Positions 9,101 to 15,606 are shown, counted from the first letter of the stretch. The stretch: 38,111 nucleotides of DNA from JBQTHP01 sp052389755 (GCA_052389755.1 JBQTHP010000139.1:1-38111), one strand, 5' to 3'. Notes: generated from the letters alone by a model not told the origin. Translations and numbers: made by a program.

Positions 9101-9227
9101 CACTCTGTTCGTCGTGCCCGTGTTCTACTCGCTGCTCGCGGCGAAGCATCAGGTGGCGTACGCGCAAAAGACGATCGGTCAGGAGGCGCAACTGCCAGCG
9201 CCGACCGAGGCCACCGCGGCCATATGA
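6120..9227 (+). CDS. RND family multidrug/solute efflux permease (HAE1-like)
   Basis: A 1035-residue inner-membrane proton-drug antiporter, the usual length for the family. It shows the N-terminal cytoplasmic stub and TM1 (FIKHPVLAIVVNLVIVL), two large periplasmic loops and TM bundles starting near residues 345 and 860. The proton relay is visible: adjacent Asp406-Asp407 in GLVVDDAIVVVENVERH of TM4, and the Lys of LIAKNGILIVQFANT in TM10. The substrate cannot be read; the sequence is of the MexF/AcrB/MdtB type. Translation starts at GTG 6120, overlapping the adaptor stop. No local repressor gene accompanies the pair, which is unusual for drug-efflux operons. Confidence 0.93.
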   Translation: MTAVRSVTDIFIKHPVLAIVVNLVIVLIGWRAVTALPVQQYPQLESSSVIITTVYYGASAETVRGFLTTPIERAVSAIAGVDYVESTSRAGVSTVSVRLKLNHDSTAALAEVTARLQQVRSELPEEAEPPAVEVQRADRPYATFYLSFNSKERSVPAITDWLTRTVQPQLATIDGVQRVTNNEGGQAIAMRVWIDPDRLAALNLSPGDVHAALQRNNYLAAVGQTKGDQVQVNLLANTDLRSVDEFADLIVSERGGAIVRLRDVARVELGAEEANLVARYNGMEGVYLGVWTVVGSNELEVAGRLRAAMEKLRPTLPKDIEMRLVWDGTMFMRNALEEISKTLVETILIVGLAVFVFMGSLRTALVPLIAMPVSLLGAAIVMLALGFSLNLLTMLAIVLSVGLVVDDAIVVVENVERHVREGKSCIDAALIGARELLGPIIAMTITLAVVYAPIGFQGGLTGSLFLEFAITLAAAVIVSGIVAVTLSPVMSSRFVHEHGREGRLTQLVNRGFDAVRATYARLLDGALGMRPAIVVASLLVMVAAWPLYQFSRQELAPVEDQSHISLFFEASPDASLEAVKRDSQKLVEAITSFPETEFMWSLSAAWGGFGGLVAKDFSERERSTAEMFGEVYGAVSQVSGLRVFPRLDPPLPTPGQYDVELVLQSDAPPEQLLEIANSVLGAGWQSGKFLYVDSDLKMDLPEARVVLDREQIADLGLDLASVGQELGTLLGGAYVNRFNFFDRSYKVIPQIGAEGRATLEPLLDLKIKASNGQLVPVSTFTRIETTTAPRTLNRFNQVNAVRIIGAVNPGVTKEEGLSVLEEAARAVGGADVALEHAGESRQIRREGAALTVTLGFSLVLIYLVLAAQFHSFRDPLIVLLGSVPLAISGALLFSFLDLTTINIYSQVGLITLVGLIAKNGILIVQFANTQQALGLSRTAAVREAALTRLRPVLMTSAAMVFGQLPLVLVSGPGAAARNSIGTILVAGMIVGTVFTLFVVPVFYSLLAAKHQVAYAQKTIGQEAQLPAPTEATAAI

Positions 9228-9325
9228 CAGTGATGTGACGGCGGAAGACCCCGCCCTCTGCGCGCAATTTCCGGCGGCGCTATGCTTTCGCGCATGAGCG
9301 TCCCAGAGATCGCGCCTTCGCGCCC

Positions 9326-10498
9326 GTGACCGTGCTCGACAGCCAGCGAGCGCTCTTCGGCATTCCCGCCGACGTCGCATATTTCAACTGCGCAAGCCTC
9401 GCACCGCTGCTGCTGTCCGCCCGGAACGCCGGCCGTGACGCACTCGAAATGCGCGGACAACCTTGGCGCATCGCGACCGCCGAGTGGTTCGAGTCCACTG
9501 AGCGCCGGCGTTCGCTGTTTGCGCAACTCGTCGGTGTCTCCGCGGAGAACGTCGCGCTCGTGCCGGCGAGCAGCTACGGGCTGGCCGTCGCCGCCCGCAA
9601 CCTCGCGGCGCGACCGGATCAGCGTGTGCTCGTCGTCGCGGACGACTATCCGTCCAACGTGTACACCTGGCGCGCGTTCCGTGCACGACACGGCTGCGGG
9701 ATCTCGACTGTCGAGCGCGAGCCCGGACAAGAGTGGACCGACGCGGTACTCGCGGCGCTCGACGATCGGGTGGCGATCGCGGCGATTCCGAACGTGCACT
9801 GGACCGACGGCGCGTTCCTCGACCTGCGCGCAATCAGCGACCGAGCGCGCGCGGTGGGTGCCAGGCTCGTGGTCGACGCGAGCCAGTCCCTCGGCGCGAT
9901 GCCGTTCGACTTCGCGGCCGTGCGACCGGACTTTCTCGTCGGCGTCGGCTACAAGTGGCTGCTCGGTCCCTTCGGCCTCTGCTATCTCTACGTCGCCGAC
10001 GAGCATCTGGAAGGCGAACCGCTCGAGGAGAACTGGATCTCGCGCGAAGGATCGGACGACTTCGCGAGCCTGGTCAGTTACCGTGACGAGTACCGCGGCG
10101 GCGCCCGGCGATATGACGTCGGACAACGCACGCTGTTCGAAGCGACGCCGGTCGCGATCGCCGTGCTCGAGCAGCTCCTCGCATGGGGCGTCGAGACCAT
10201 TGCAGCGACGCTCGCTGCGAAGACTGATCGCATCGCGCGCGAGGCGGCGGGCATCGGGCTCTCGCCGACGTCGGCGGGCAGGCGTGCGCCGCACATGCTG
10301 GGGGTTCGTCTACCCGAAGAGGTCTTGCGGACCGCACCTGCCCGGTTGAAGCAGAGCCACGTGCACGTGGCCGTGCGCGGGGCGGCGATGCGGATCTCGC
10401 CACACGTCTACAACGACGACGGTGACATCGAGCGGCTGCTCGAAGCCCTGCAGCAGCTGATCAGGCGAACACGACGGACTGGAGCCCGCGCAGTTTGA
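9326..10498 (+). CDS. Class V aminotransferase-fold PLP-dependent enzyme
   Basis: A 390-residue cytosolic enzyme of the class V aminotransferase/cysteine desulfurase/kynureninase fold. Visible features are the substrate-side YFNCASLAPLL, the PLP phosphate/ring segment VVDASQSLGAMPFD (Asp184, Gln187), the Schiff-base Lys210 in GVGYKWLLGPFG, and the C-terminal RISPHVYNDDGDIERLLEAL. No active-site Cys loop typical of SufS/IscS is evident, so an aminotransferase-like or lyase role is more likely than desulfuration; the substrate is unknown. GTG 9326 or GTG 9332 is the start, as no in-frame ATG lies nearby. The stop overlaps the TTG start of the broken GST gene. A short homologous tail is found at 34651-34752. 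Confidence 0.85.
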   Translation: MTVLDSQRALFGIPADVAYFNCASLAPLLLSARNAGRDALEMRGQPWRIATAEWFESTERRRSLFAQLVGVSAENVALVPASSYGLAVAARNLAARPDQRVLVVADDYPSNVYTWRAFRARHGCGISTVEREPGQEWTDAVLAALDDRVAIAAIPNVHWTDGAFLDLRAISDRARAVGARLVVDASQSLGAMPFDFAAVRPDFLVGVGYKWLLGPFGLCYLYVADEHLEGEPLEENWISREGSDDFASLVSYRDEYRGGARRYDVGQRTLFEATPVAIAVLEQLLAWGVETIAATLAAKTDRIAREAAGIGLSPTSAGRRAPHMLGVRLPEEVLRTAPARLKQSHVHVAVRGAAMRISPHVYNDDGDIERLLEALQQLIRRTRRTGARAV

Positions 10499-11014
10499 AG
10501 CTGTACACGAGCAAGGGCGCAGCAAATCCGCCGCGTCAACCCGCTCGCGCGCGTTCCGGCGCTCGAGCTCGATGACGGACGCATTCTCTGCGAGAGCCGG
10601 GCGATCTGTACGTACGTCGAAGGTCTTCACCCAGATCCAAATCTGATGGGCCGTTCTGTCGAAGAGCGGGCGTTCATCGAAATGTGGGACCGGCGCGTCG
10701 AATGGCACTTCTTTCTGCCGATCGCGATGTGGGTGCGCCATAGCCACCCTGCTCTCGCGTCACTGGAACAACTGCAGCTCCCCGACTACGCCCACACGCA
10801 GGAGGCGCGAACCCGCGAGACGGCGCGATGGCTCGACAGCGAGCTGGCTGAACGCCGGTACGTCGCGGGCGAGCGGTTTACGATCGCCGACATCACAGCG
10901 TTCGTCGCCCTGGAGTTCGCACGCCTCGTCAAGTTCAGGGCCGGCGAGGCAGGCCTTCCCCATCTGCAGCGGTGGCGCGAAGAGATGGTCGCGCGGCCGA
11001 GCGCGTCCGCCTGA
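10495..11014 (+). pseudogene. Glutathione S-transferase gene with internal deletion and frameshift
   Basis: TTG 10495 opens a frame reading LKLYTSKGAANPPRQ, the first beta strand and glutathione-side loop of a bacterial GST. The next recognisable GST sequence, in a different frame, begins at about 10529 with RRVNPLARVPALELDDG and continues through CESRAICTYVEGLHPDPN and the helical C-terminal domain (FIEMWDRRVEWHFF, ERFTIADITAFVALEFARLV) to 11014. The roughly 40-50 residues normally between them (helix 1, strand 2, helix 2) are missing, so about 130 bases were lost and the frame broken. An ATG at 10646 could express only the C-terminal domain (122 residues), without a glutathione site. Upstream coupling to the PLP enzyme (TTGA overlap) shows it was once co-translated. 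Confidence 0.8.
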
Positions 11015-11034
11015 TCGTAACGATTCGCAACGAG

Positions 11035-11331
11035 TCAGAGCTCGTTGGGGCGCTCTGCCAACCGTTGGCGATAGTGCTTTACCGTGATGATCTCTATTCG
11101 AGTTGGCGTCACTCGGTAGATGATGCGGTATGGGCGTTCGAGGATTTCGCGTAACTCGTCGCCTGGCCAGCGGATCAAACGGTGTCCGCTGAGAGGCGCA
11201 GATCCGAGCCGCTCGGCGCGATCGATGAGACGTGCGATGACGGACGGTGCGCGAAGTGGCGCGCGTTCAGTGATGTAGGCATGAAGTTCTCGCAGACGAG
11301 CTCGAGCGCGCTCCGTCCAGACGACCTCCAC
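11035..11331 (-). CDS. RelE/ParE-family type II toxin
   Basis: A 98-residue toxin of the RelE/ParE superfamily. It has the N-terminal helix pair (WTERARARLRELHAYITER), the ParE-like APLSGHRLIRWPGDELREIL segment and the C-terminal strands YRIIYRVTPTRIEIITVKHY. ParE proteins poison gyrase and RelE proteins cleave ribosome-bound mRNA; the ELREI/YRIIYRV pattern is closer to ParE. Start is GTG 11331, 12 bases after the antitoxin stop, so the two form an operon. It appears full length and is the only intact toxin in the window. Confidence 0.85.
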   Translation of the reverse strand: MEVVWTERARARLRELHAYITERAPLRAPSVIARLIDRAERLGSAPLSGHRLIRWPGDELREILERPYRIIYRVTPTRIEIITVKHYRQRLAERPNEL

Positions 11332-11343
11332 TGCGGACGCGCT

Positions 11344-11532
11344 TTAATCGTCGTCTAAACCGAGCTCGCGCCTGACGGTGCCCGAATCAGCTACCCGGCC
11401 CGAATCTGCATCCTGAAGGCCGCGCTCGATGTCCGCCACAACCTCGAGTTGATACAAGAGATCATCCCAGCTCGCGGAATCGGGAAGCTGATCGATGAGC
11501 GCGCGCGCGCGTTCCTTGATGGGGCTGGACAT
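11344..11532 (-). CDS. Antitoxin partner of the RelE/ParE toxin
   Basis: A small acidic protein of 62 residues from ATG 11532 (69 if GTG 11553 is used). It reads MSSPIKERARALIDQLPDSA, then SWDDLLYQLEVVADIERGLQ and a short C-terminal tail ending LGLDDD. It resembles RelB/PHD-like antitoxins found upstream of ParE toxins, where the SWDD segment precedes a helix and the C-terminal tail wraps the toxin. Gene order (antitoxin first, 12-base gap) supports the pairing. Autoregulation from its upstream region (11533-11600) is expected for such modules, but I see no clear operator. Confidence 0.75.
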   Translation of the reverse strand: MSSPIKERARALIDQLPDSASWDDLLYQLEVVADIERGLQDADSGRVADSGTVRRELGLDDD

Positions 11533-11553
11533 GGAATGACTCTGCGTTCGCAC

Positions 11554-11736
11554 GATAGTCGCTCCCGAACCGCTGTCAAGCCGAAACCCTGCTGCCCCAC
11601 CTTAAGTACGAGGCGATCCAGCCACTATTCGAGAATCATACGTAACAGTTGAATAACGTAAGGCGCTGCGAGCGAACACGCGCGCGGTTCATGCTTTACA
11701 TAGCCGGTCTTGCCAAGGAGGCCAACTGCGTCCGCG
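11554..11736. other. Intergenic region between antitoxin and glycosyltransferase genes
   Basis: It should contain the promoter of the toxin-antitoxin pair (reading leftwards) and the 3' flank of the GT9 gene. No terminator hairpin with a U-tract, RNA gene or coding remnant was identified with confidence. Confidence 0.3.
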
Positions 11737-12909
11737 CTACTGGCGGAGGCCAAGCGTGACGGTGCGCTGGTCAAGACTGTCGATGTCAGCAGAGCGAAGC
11801 GGGGCTAGAGTTTCGCCTAAAGCTGAACGGCCTCGCAGACGCAACCACGCATCCACGACTTCGTCGGGACGTATCCCCAGGATCGATTGCTCGCCCGCGA
11901 CGAATCCGACCAGGCACTCGACCATCCCTGTGCTACTGCGCGGTCGAAAGACCGTGGGATCCTCGGCACCGAACAACACCACCACGGGGCACCCGAGCGC
12001 GCCTGCGGAATGCGCCGGCCCCGTATCGACGGAGATCGTGCCGATCGCCCTCTCCTGCAGTGCGAACAACCTCGTGACCGGCAGATCACCTGCGACGTTC
12101 TGCGCGCGGCGCGTGCGAGCCTTCCGCAGGATGGCCCGATTCATCCGCACTTCGTTCGGCACCCCCAGCAGCAGCAGATGCACGTCGGGCTCGAGCGCCG
12201 CTATTTCATCGATCACACGCGCCCAGTGCTCGGCCGGCCAGTACTTGTCGTTCGTAGGTCTGCCGTAGCCACGGCCCCATTTCGTCGTTCTCTTGCAGCC
12301 CGCCTGGATCAATACGAGCGGGCGTCCGGAGCTACCGCGTCGCTCGAGCCATTGGTCAACGTCCGCGCGCCACGCCGGAGCGATCGCAAGTGGCGGAACC
12401 CGCAGCGCACAGAGCTCGGCTTGCTCATCACGCGCATTCGATAGCCCATGCAATCCCGGCGGCGTCACGTGCGCGAATCTGCACCAGCGGTCGACCTGAT
12501 GCTCCCCGGGCACGAGCGGACACGTGAGCTCATCGACGATGAGCGAATCCGGAATGCCGGCGCGCCTGGCGAGCCACCGGCCCTTGCCGATATTGTGGCC
12601 GTCGATGATCCAGGTGGGGCCCGGCCCGCGACGTCGAAGCGCCGACACGAGCCTCCACTGCTCAGGCGTGATCCAGTACGGATCCCGTTTCGAGCGGATG
12701 GTGTGGAGCACGCCCACATCGGGCTGATGCTGCAGAAACGTGCGCATCGCACGTTGCGGACAGACGAGATCCACGGGCGTTCCGAAACGGGCACGCAACC
12801 CCCGCATCATGGTGAGAAGCATGACCGTGTCGCCCAGATGGCCGAACTGGATGACCAGCGGGCGTGCATGCATGCCCGTGTACGGGGCGGCGGCGAGCTG
12901 CTCCTCCAC
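11737..12909 (-). CDS. Glycosyltransferase family 9 (heptosyltransferase-like)
   Basis: A 390-residue (or slightly shorter) GT-B fold enzyme related to ADP-heptose:LPS heptosyltransferases. The N-terminal Rossmann half begins at residues 18-30 (LVIQFGHLGDTVMLL, the glycine-rich acceptor-side loop). The C-terminal nucleotide-sugar half includes VLIQAGCKRTTKWGRG, YWPAEHWARVID and the family signature SVDTGPAHSAGALGCPVVVLFG. It probably adds a sugar to lipopolysaccharide core or another glycoconjugate at the cytosolic face of the inner membrane. No other LPS gene is adjacent, so the acceptor is unknown. The start could be ATG 12909 or the internal ATG of MHARPLVIQFG. Confidence 0.87.
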   Translation of the reverse strand: MEEQLAAAPYTGMHARPLVIQFGHLGDTVMLLTMMRGLRARFGTPVDLVCPQRAMRTFLQHQPDVGVLHTIRSKRDPYWITPEQWRLVSALRRRGPGPTWIIDGHNIGKGRWLARRAGIPDSLIVDELTCPLVPGEHQVDRWCRFAHVTPPGLHGLSNARDEQAELCALRVPPLAIAPAWRADVDQWLERRGSSGRPLVLIQAGCKRTTKWGRGYGRPTNDKYWPAEHWARVIDEIAALEPDVHLLLLGVPNEVRMNRAILRKARTRRAQNVAGDLPVTRLFALQERAIGTISVDTGPAHSAGALGCPVVVLFGAEDPTVFRPRSSTGMVECLVGFVAGEQSILGIRPDEVVDAWLRLRGRSALGETLAPLRSADIDSLDQRTVTLGLRQ

Positions 12910-13021
12910 GGTTGTAAGACGAGCGCCGAACCAAAATCATTCGGGGGCCACGACGGTCCCAGACTTCTCCTACCTCGCGCGAGTCGGCCGGCGAGGTCCG
13001 ACATGGGCGAATACTTTGATT

Positions 13022-13054
13022 CATATGCATCAATGAGCCAGATTAATGCATATG
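13022..13054 (+). promoter_or_regulatory. Operator-like palindrome at the vapB start
   Basis: Two 13-base arms, CATATGCATCAAT (13022-13034) and ATTAATGCATATG (13042-13054), are inverted repeats with one mismatch and a seven-base spacer. The right arm ends on what was probably the original ATG of vapB. Such palindromes bound by VapB or VapBC mediate autorepression; here it lies directly upstream of, and overlaps, the duplicated gene start. There is no room for a ribosome binding site, which suggests leaderless translation before the insertion downstream. Confidence 0.65.
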
Positions 13055-13058
13055 AGAA

Positions 13059-13201
13059 AACGCGTGACGGCTCAGACGGCGGACGGCCCAGACGGCCAGG
13101 ATGGCGGAGGAGCAAGAGGTCGCTGCCAGCGCCGGGCGAAGCGTTCTTGTCCCGGTCGTCTGAGCCGTCAGCCGTCTGTGCCGTCCGGGCGCATATGAGA
13201 A
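13059..13201 (+). mobile_element. Hairpin (MITE/REP-like) insertion with 11-bp flanking direct repeat
   Basis: GCATATGAGAA occurs at 13048-13058 and again, exactly, at 13191-13201, where it contains the present vapB start codon. Between the copies lie two 33-base arms, 13065-13097 and 13154-13186, that are inverted repeats with about five mismatches around a 56-base loop. Each arm is itself a tandem pair of a 15-base unit of type GACGGCNCAGACGGC. The simplest reading is a small non-coding hairpin element that inserted at the vapB start and duplicated 11 bases of target. No transposase is encoded. The coordinates include one copy of the duplication. Confidence 0.65.
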
Positions 13202-13395
13202 CCACGTTGATCCTGGACGCAGAGCTCCTCGAGAAGGCTCGCAGGTTGAGCGGCCTTTCGGAAAAGACGGCCGTAGTGCACGCCGGCCTGCACGCGCTCA
13301 TCGCCCGCGAGAGCGCCCGCCACTTGGCCGCGCTTGGCGGCACCGAAAGAACGTTGAAACCCGTCCGCCGTCGTCGCGCGCGCGCCGCCCGCTGA
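13195..13395 (+). CDS. vapB: VapB-type antitoxin
   Basis: A 66-residue protein starting MRTTLILDAELLEKARRLSG, the ribbon-helix-helix-like N-terminus of the VapB family, which binds operator DNA as a dimer. A helix (EKTAVVHAGLHALIARESAR) and a short toxin-binding tail rich in Arg follow. The start codon is the right-hand copy of an 11-base duplication produced by the upstream hairpin insertion, so the ORF is intact but now separated from its palindromic operator by about 140 bases. Its partner vapC, seven bases downstream, is reduced to a stub. The antitoxin may still regulate itself or cross-neutralise a VapC encoded elsewhere. Confidence 0.85.
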   Translation: MRTTLILDAELLEKARRLSGLSEKTAVVHAGLHALIARESARHLAALGGTERTLKPVRRRRARAAR

Positions 13396-13401
13396 GCCAC
13401 C

Positions 13402-13479
13402 GTGCTGGTCCATACGTCGGTCTGGGTAGATCACCTCCGACGGCGCGACTTGCGTTCTGGACTCTCGACAAGCGTCTAG
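13402..13479 (+). pseudogene. vapC: VapC PIN-domain toxin stub
   Basis: From GTG 13402 the frame reads LVHTSVWVDHLRRRD and stops at 13479 after 25 codons. This is the first strand and helix of a VapC PIN nuclease (normally LVDTSVWxDHLR and about 130 residues). The first acidic metal ligand of the active site (Asp in VDTS) is His here, and the rest of the PIN domain is gone. The remaining 3' end overlaps the last codons of the opposing AraC gene. The toxin is certainly inactive. Confidence 0.75.
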
Positions 13480-14357
13480 CCGTAGTCGCGCGTGATCTGG
13501 CTCTCGAGGAAGGGTCCTGATGGTTTGAGTTGCTGCGCCTCCGCGCGAAAGGTGCTCGGACTCACGCCCATCACGCGCCGAAAGCGACGATTGAAGGTGG
13601 ACAGATCGGCGAAGCCCGAATCGAACGCGATGCTCGAGATTGGCGCCTGCGATGCGCGCAAGCTCACCGCGGCGCGGTGCAGGCGCCGGTTCAATACGAA
13701 CTGGTGTGGTGTCACGCCCGCAACCCGGCGGAACACGCGCAGGAAATGATACGGGCTCATCGCGGCGTCTCGCGCCAGCCGCGTCAGCGACAGGATTTCA
13801 TCCGCGCAGATCTCGATGGAACGCAGCGCTTCGCTGATCCGCCGTTCCTCGCGCGGGTGCGACACGCGGGATGCGCGTGGTGCCTCGCCGAGCAACTCGA
13901 TCACCGCACCGGCCATGCGAAGGGCGAGCTCTTCCAACTGGGCGGCGTCGCCATGCTCACGCGCGGCGTCGCCTTCTGCGATCAGCCGTGAGAGCGCCGA
14001 CATCGGCGGCAGACGGGGAACGCTGAACGCAGTGCGCTGCGCGCCGGGCGTCGCCGCCACCACCGACTCGAAGAGATCCGGCGAATAGTGGAACGCGAGA
14101 CACCGATCGCCGTGACCGTGATCGTGGCCGCATTCGAAGCAGGCGCCGTGGTTGCCGAGCAGCAGCGCGCCGGGAACGAGCACCGCCGAACCGTGCGAGG
14201 CCCGATATTGAAAGGTGCCCTGTGTCACCACCGCGATGTTCACGGAGTCGTGCTGCTCCTCGAACACCCGATCGTGCGGACCAGAGTCGCAGACAACATC
14301 GGTCACCCGCCAGCCTGGGCCCGAGGCGAGCACTCGCGACGTTATCGCCACGCGCAC
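13476..14357 (-). CDS. AraC-family transcriptional regulator with Cys/His-rich sensor domain
   Basis: A 293-residue regulator. The N-terminal cupin-like half (about 1-165) contains NIAVVTQGTFQYRASHGS and a striking ACFECGHDHGHGDRCLAFHY cluster, which could hold a metal or sense redox or thiol chemistry. The C-terminal half carries the two AraC helix-turn-helix motifs: SLTRLARDAAMSPYHFLRVF followed by RRVAGVTPHQFV, and SSIAFDSGFADLSTFNRRFR. GTG 14357 is the start. It is divergent from the VOC-family gene at 14441, with 83 bases between the starts. AraC proteins commonly control the divergent neighbour, so the VOC gene is the likely target. Confidence 0.88.
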   Translation of the reverse strand: MRVAITSRVLASGPGWRVTDVVCDSGPHDRVFEEQHDSVNIAVVTQGTFQYRASHGSAVLVPGALLLGNHGACFECGHDHGHGDRCLAFHYSPDLFESVVAATPGAQRTAFSVPRLPPMSALSRLIAEGDAAREHGDAAQLEELALRMAGAVIELLGEAPRASRVSHPREERRISEALRSIEICADEILSLTRLARDAAMSPYHFLRVFRRVAGVTPHQFVLNRRLHRAAVSLRASQAPISSIAFDSGFADLSTFNRRFRRVMGVSPSTFRAEAQQLKPSGPFLESQITRDYG

Positions 14358-14401
14358 ACCACGAGAGCAATTTTTCCCAAGCGCCCACCTGCCCTGCCGC
14401 C

Positions 14402-14418
14402 GTACAAACGCATTGTAC
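14402..14418. promoter_or_regulatory. Palindrome between divergent araC-type and VOC genes
   Basis: GTACAA and TTGTAC form a perfect inverted repeat around five bases, 23 bases before the VOC start and 45 bases before the regulator start. It is a candidate operator, but AraC proteins usually bind direct repeats, so the ligand is uncertain. Confidence 0.35.
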
Positions 14419-14440
14419 CGGCGACATTGGAGGATTGACC

Positions 14441-14815
14441 GTGCTGGACCATGTTTCGATCGGCGTTCGCGACCTGAAGAAAGCGAAGCGTTTCTACGAC
14501 GCCACGCTCAAACCCCTCGGATACACGTGCCTCAACGAAGCCGAAACCTCGCTGGGGTATGGCAGGGGATCGGTGACGCTCTGGATCGGCCCGACAGAGC
14601 GGCCGGTGGCTCCTGATGACGCGTCGAACCTGCACTTCTGCTTCACGGCACCAACGCGCGCGAGTGTCGACGCATTCCATGCGGCAGCGCTGCGCGCCGG
14701 CGGACGCGACAACGGGCGTCCGGGGGTCCGGGCGGACTACGGCGCGAACTACTACGCCGCATTCGTCGTCGATCCGGACGGTTATCGGCTCGAGGCCTAC
14801 TGCTCGAAGGGTTGA
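14441..14815 (+). CDS. VOC-family (glyoxalase/bleomycin-resistance fold) protein
   Basis: A 124-residue metalloenzyme-like protein of the vicinal oxygen chelate superfamily with two beta-alpha-beta-beta-beta modules. VLDHVSIGVRDLKKAKRFYD opens the first; the second has LHFCFTAPTRASVDAFH, and ends AFVVDPDGYRLEAYC. His4, His of LHFCF and Glu of RLEAYC are plausible metal ligands. The open frame extends far upstream, but GTG 14441 is chosen because TTGGAGG lies seven bases before it and the family starts here. Function could be a glyoxalase, dioxygenase or resistance protein. Divergent pairing with the AraC-type regulator suggests inducible expression. Confidence 0.85.
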   Translation: MLDHVSIGVRDLKKAKRFYDATLKPLGYTCLNEAETSLGYGRGSVTLWIGPTERPVAPDDASNLHFCFTAPTRASVDAFHAAALRAGGRDNGRPGVRADYGANYYAAFVVDPDGYRLEAYCSKG

Positions 14816-14864
14816 TCGCCATGCACATCGCACGCCCCGTCGCGACGCTGCCCGAGCCGGGCAC

Positions 14865-15191
14865 TCACTCCTTGTCTACAAAGCACTTCCCGAAGATCTC
14901 CCCCAACGCTTGGAGAGTGGCCATCTGCTCACGTTCGGACATCTTCTCCGTAATCGCTCTCGCCTCGTAACCCTTGCCCTGCATGTCGAGAACCATTGCC
15001 TCGTATGCATCCGCGGAGTATTTCGAGTCCGCTTCGTCCTCCGCACATTCACACATCTCTTCTGTGGCGCCCTGCCCCTTCATGCACGCCTGCACGAACT
15101 CCGCGCTGCCAGGTCCACTGCCGCACGCCGCAACGACCCCGCTGAGTGCAAGTGTCGCCGTGAGCAAGGTGATCGCCGTCGGTCGATTCAT
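14865..15191 (-). CDS. Small Cys-containing lipoprotein of unknown function
   Basis: A 108-residue precursor with an N-terminal signal (MNRPTAITLLTATLALSGVV) and lipobox VAAC, giving a mature lipoprotein of about 85 residues. The mature part contains Cys residues in ACMKGQGATEEMCECAED and near the C-terminus (GKCFVDK), so one or two disulfides are possible in the periplasm. The charged helical segment ITEKMSEREQMATLQALGEI fills the C-terminal half. No known domain was recognised. It is convergent with the VOC gene (49 bases between ends) and has its own promoter region upstream. Confidence 0.75.
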   Translation of the reverse strand: MNRPTAITLLTATLALSGVVAACGSGPGSAEFVQACMKGQGATEEMCECAEDEADSKYSADAYEAMVLDMQGKGYEARAITEKMSEREQMATLQALGEIFGKCFVDKE

Positions 15192-15213
15192 GCTCGCCGT
15201 CCCCTTTCAGGCT

Positions 15214-15234
15214 TGTCATATCTGCCCAATGACA
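15214..15234. promoter_or_regulatory. Small inverted repeat upstream of the lipoprotein gene
   Basis: TGTCAT and ATGACA are perfect inverted six-base arms around nine bases, about 23-43 bases before the lipoprotein start. It is compatible with an operator but short enough to arise by chance. Confidence 0.25.
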
Positions 15235-15396
15235 GACTTTATGTAACGCGCCGCGTCTCGCACGGGCCATCAAGCACTCTTTCGCTACAGCTCAAGGCAC
15301 GATCTGGCCCGGCCGGTCTTTTATTCGTTCGCTCCGCAGGGTACCTTACGCGCCTCCCCGATCCTCAATTCGCTCTTCCGAGAAAGGCGCTGATGC

Positions 15397-15606
15397 ATGC
15401 GGTACGTCGTATATGTCGAAAGTCATCCAGCGGGGTTCAGAGCCTACGTTCCCGATATTCCTGGATGCGTGGCCGTTGCCGACACGCGCGAGGAGGCGCT
15501 GCGTCAGATTCGAGAAAACGTCTCCGCGCATCACGAGGGCTTGCGCGCGAGCGGAAAATTCCGACGCCCGCCGTCGAGCGAGCTCGTCGCAGTCAATCTT
15601 GCGTAA
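15397..15606 (+). CDS. hicB: HicB-family antitoxin (orphan)
   Basis: A 69-residue protein reading MRYVVYVESHPAGFRAYVPD, then IPGCVAVADTREEALRQI. This is the partial RNase H-like fold of HicB antitoxins, with the conserved PDIPGC turn and the helix after it. HicA, a small double-stranded-RNA-binding toxin of about 60 residues, normally lies next to hicB; the 200 bases upstream and the following gene (AmtB, opposite strand, ending one base away) leave no room for it. It is therefore an orphan or a member of the HicB-like single-gene group. Confidence 0.8.
   Translation: MRYVVYVESHPAGFRAYVPDIPGCVAVADTREEALRQIRENVSAHHEGLRASGKFRRPPSSELVAVNLA

Noticed and set aside
9242..9266. GC hairpin after the RND pump gene
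   Set aside because: Only a five-base stem with no U-tract, so not called as a terminator.
12448..13194. Upstream frame continuous with vapB
   Set aside because: It is antisense to the glycosyltransferase; VapB starts at the conserved MRTT at 13195.
14222..14440. Upstream extension of the VOC frame
   Set aside because: It overlaps the divergent regulator and a good ribosome binding site points to GTG 14441.
15240..15396. Search for hicA next to hicB
   Set aside because: No frame here resembles HicA in size or sequence.
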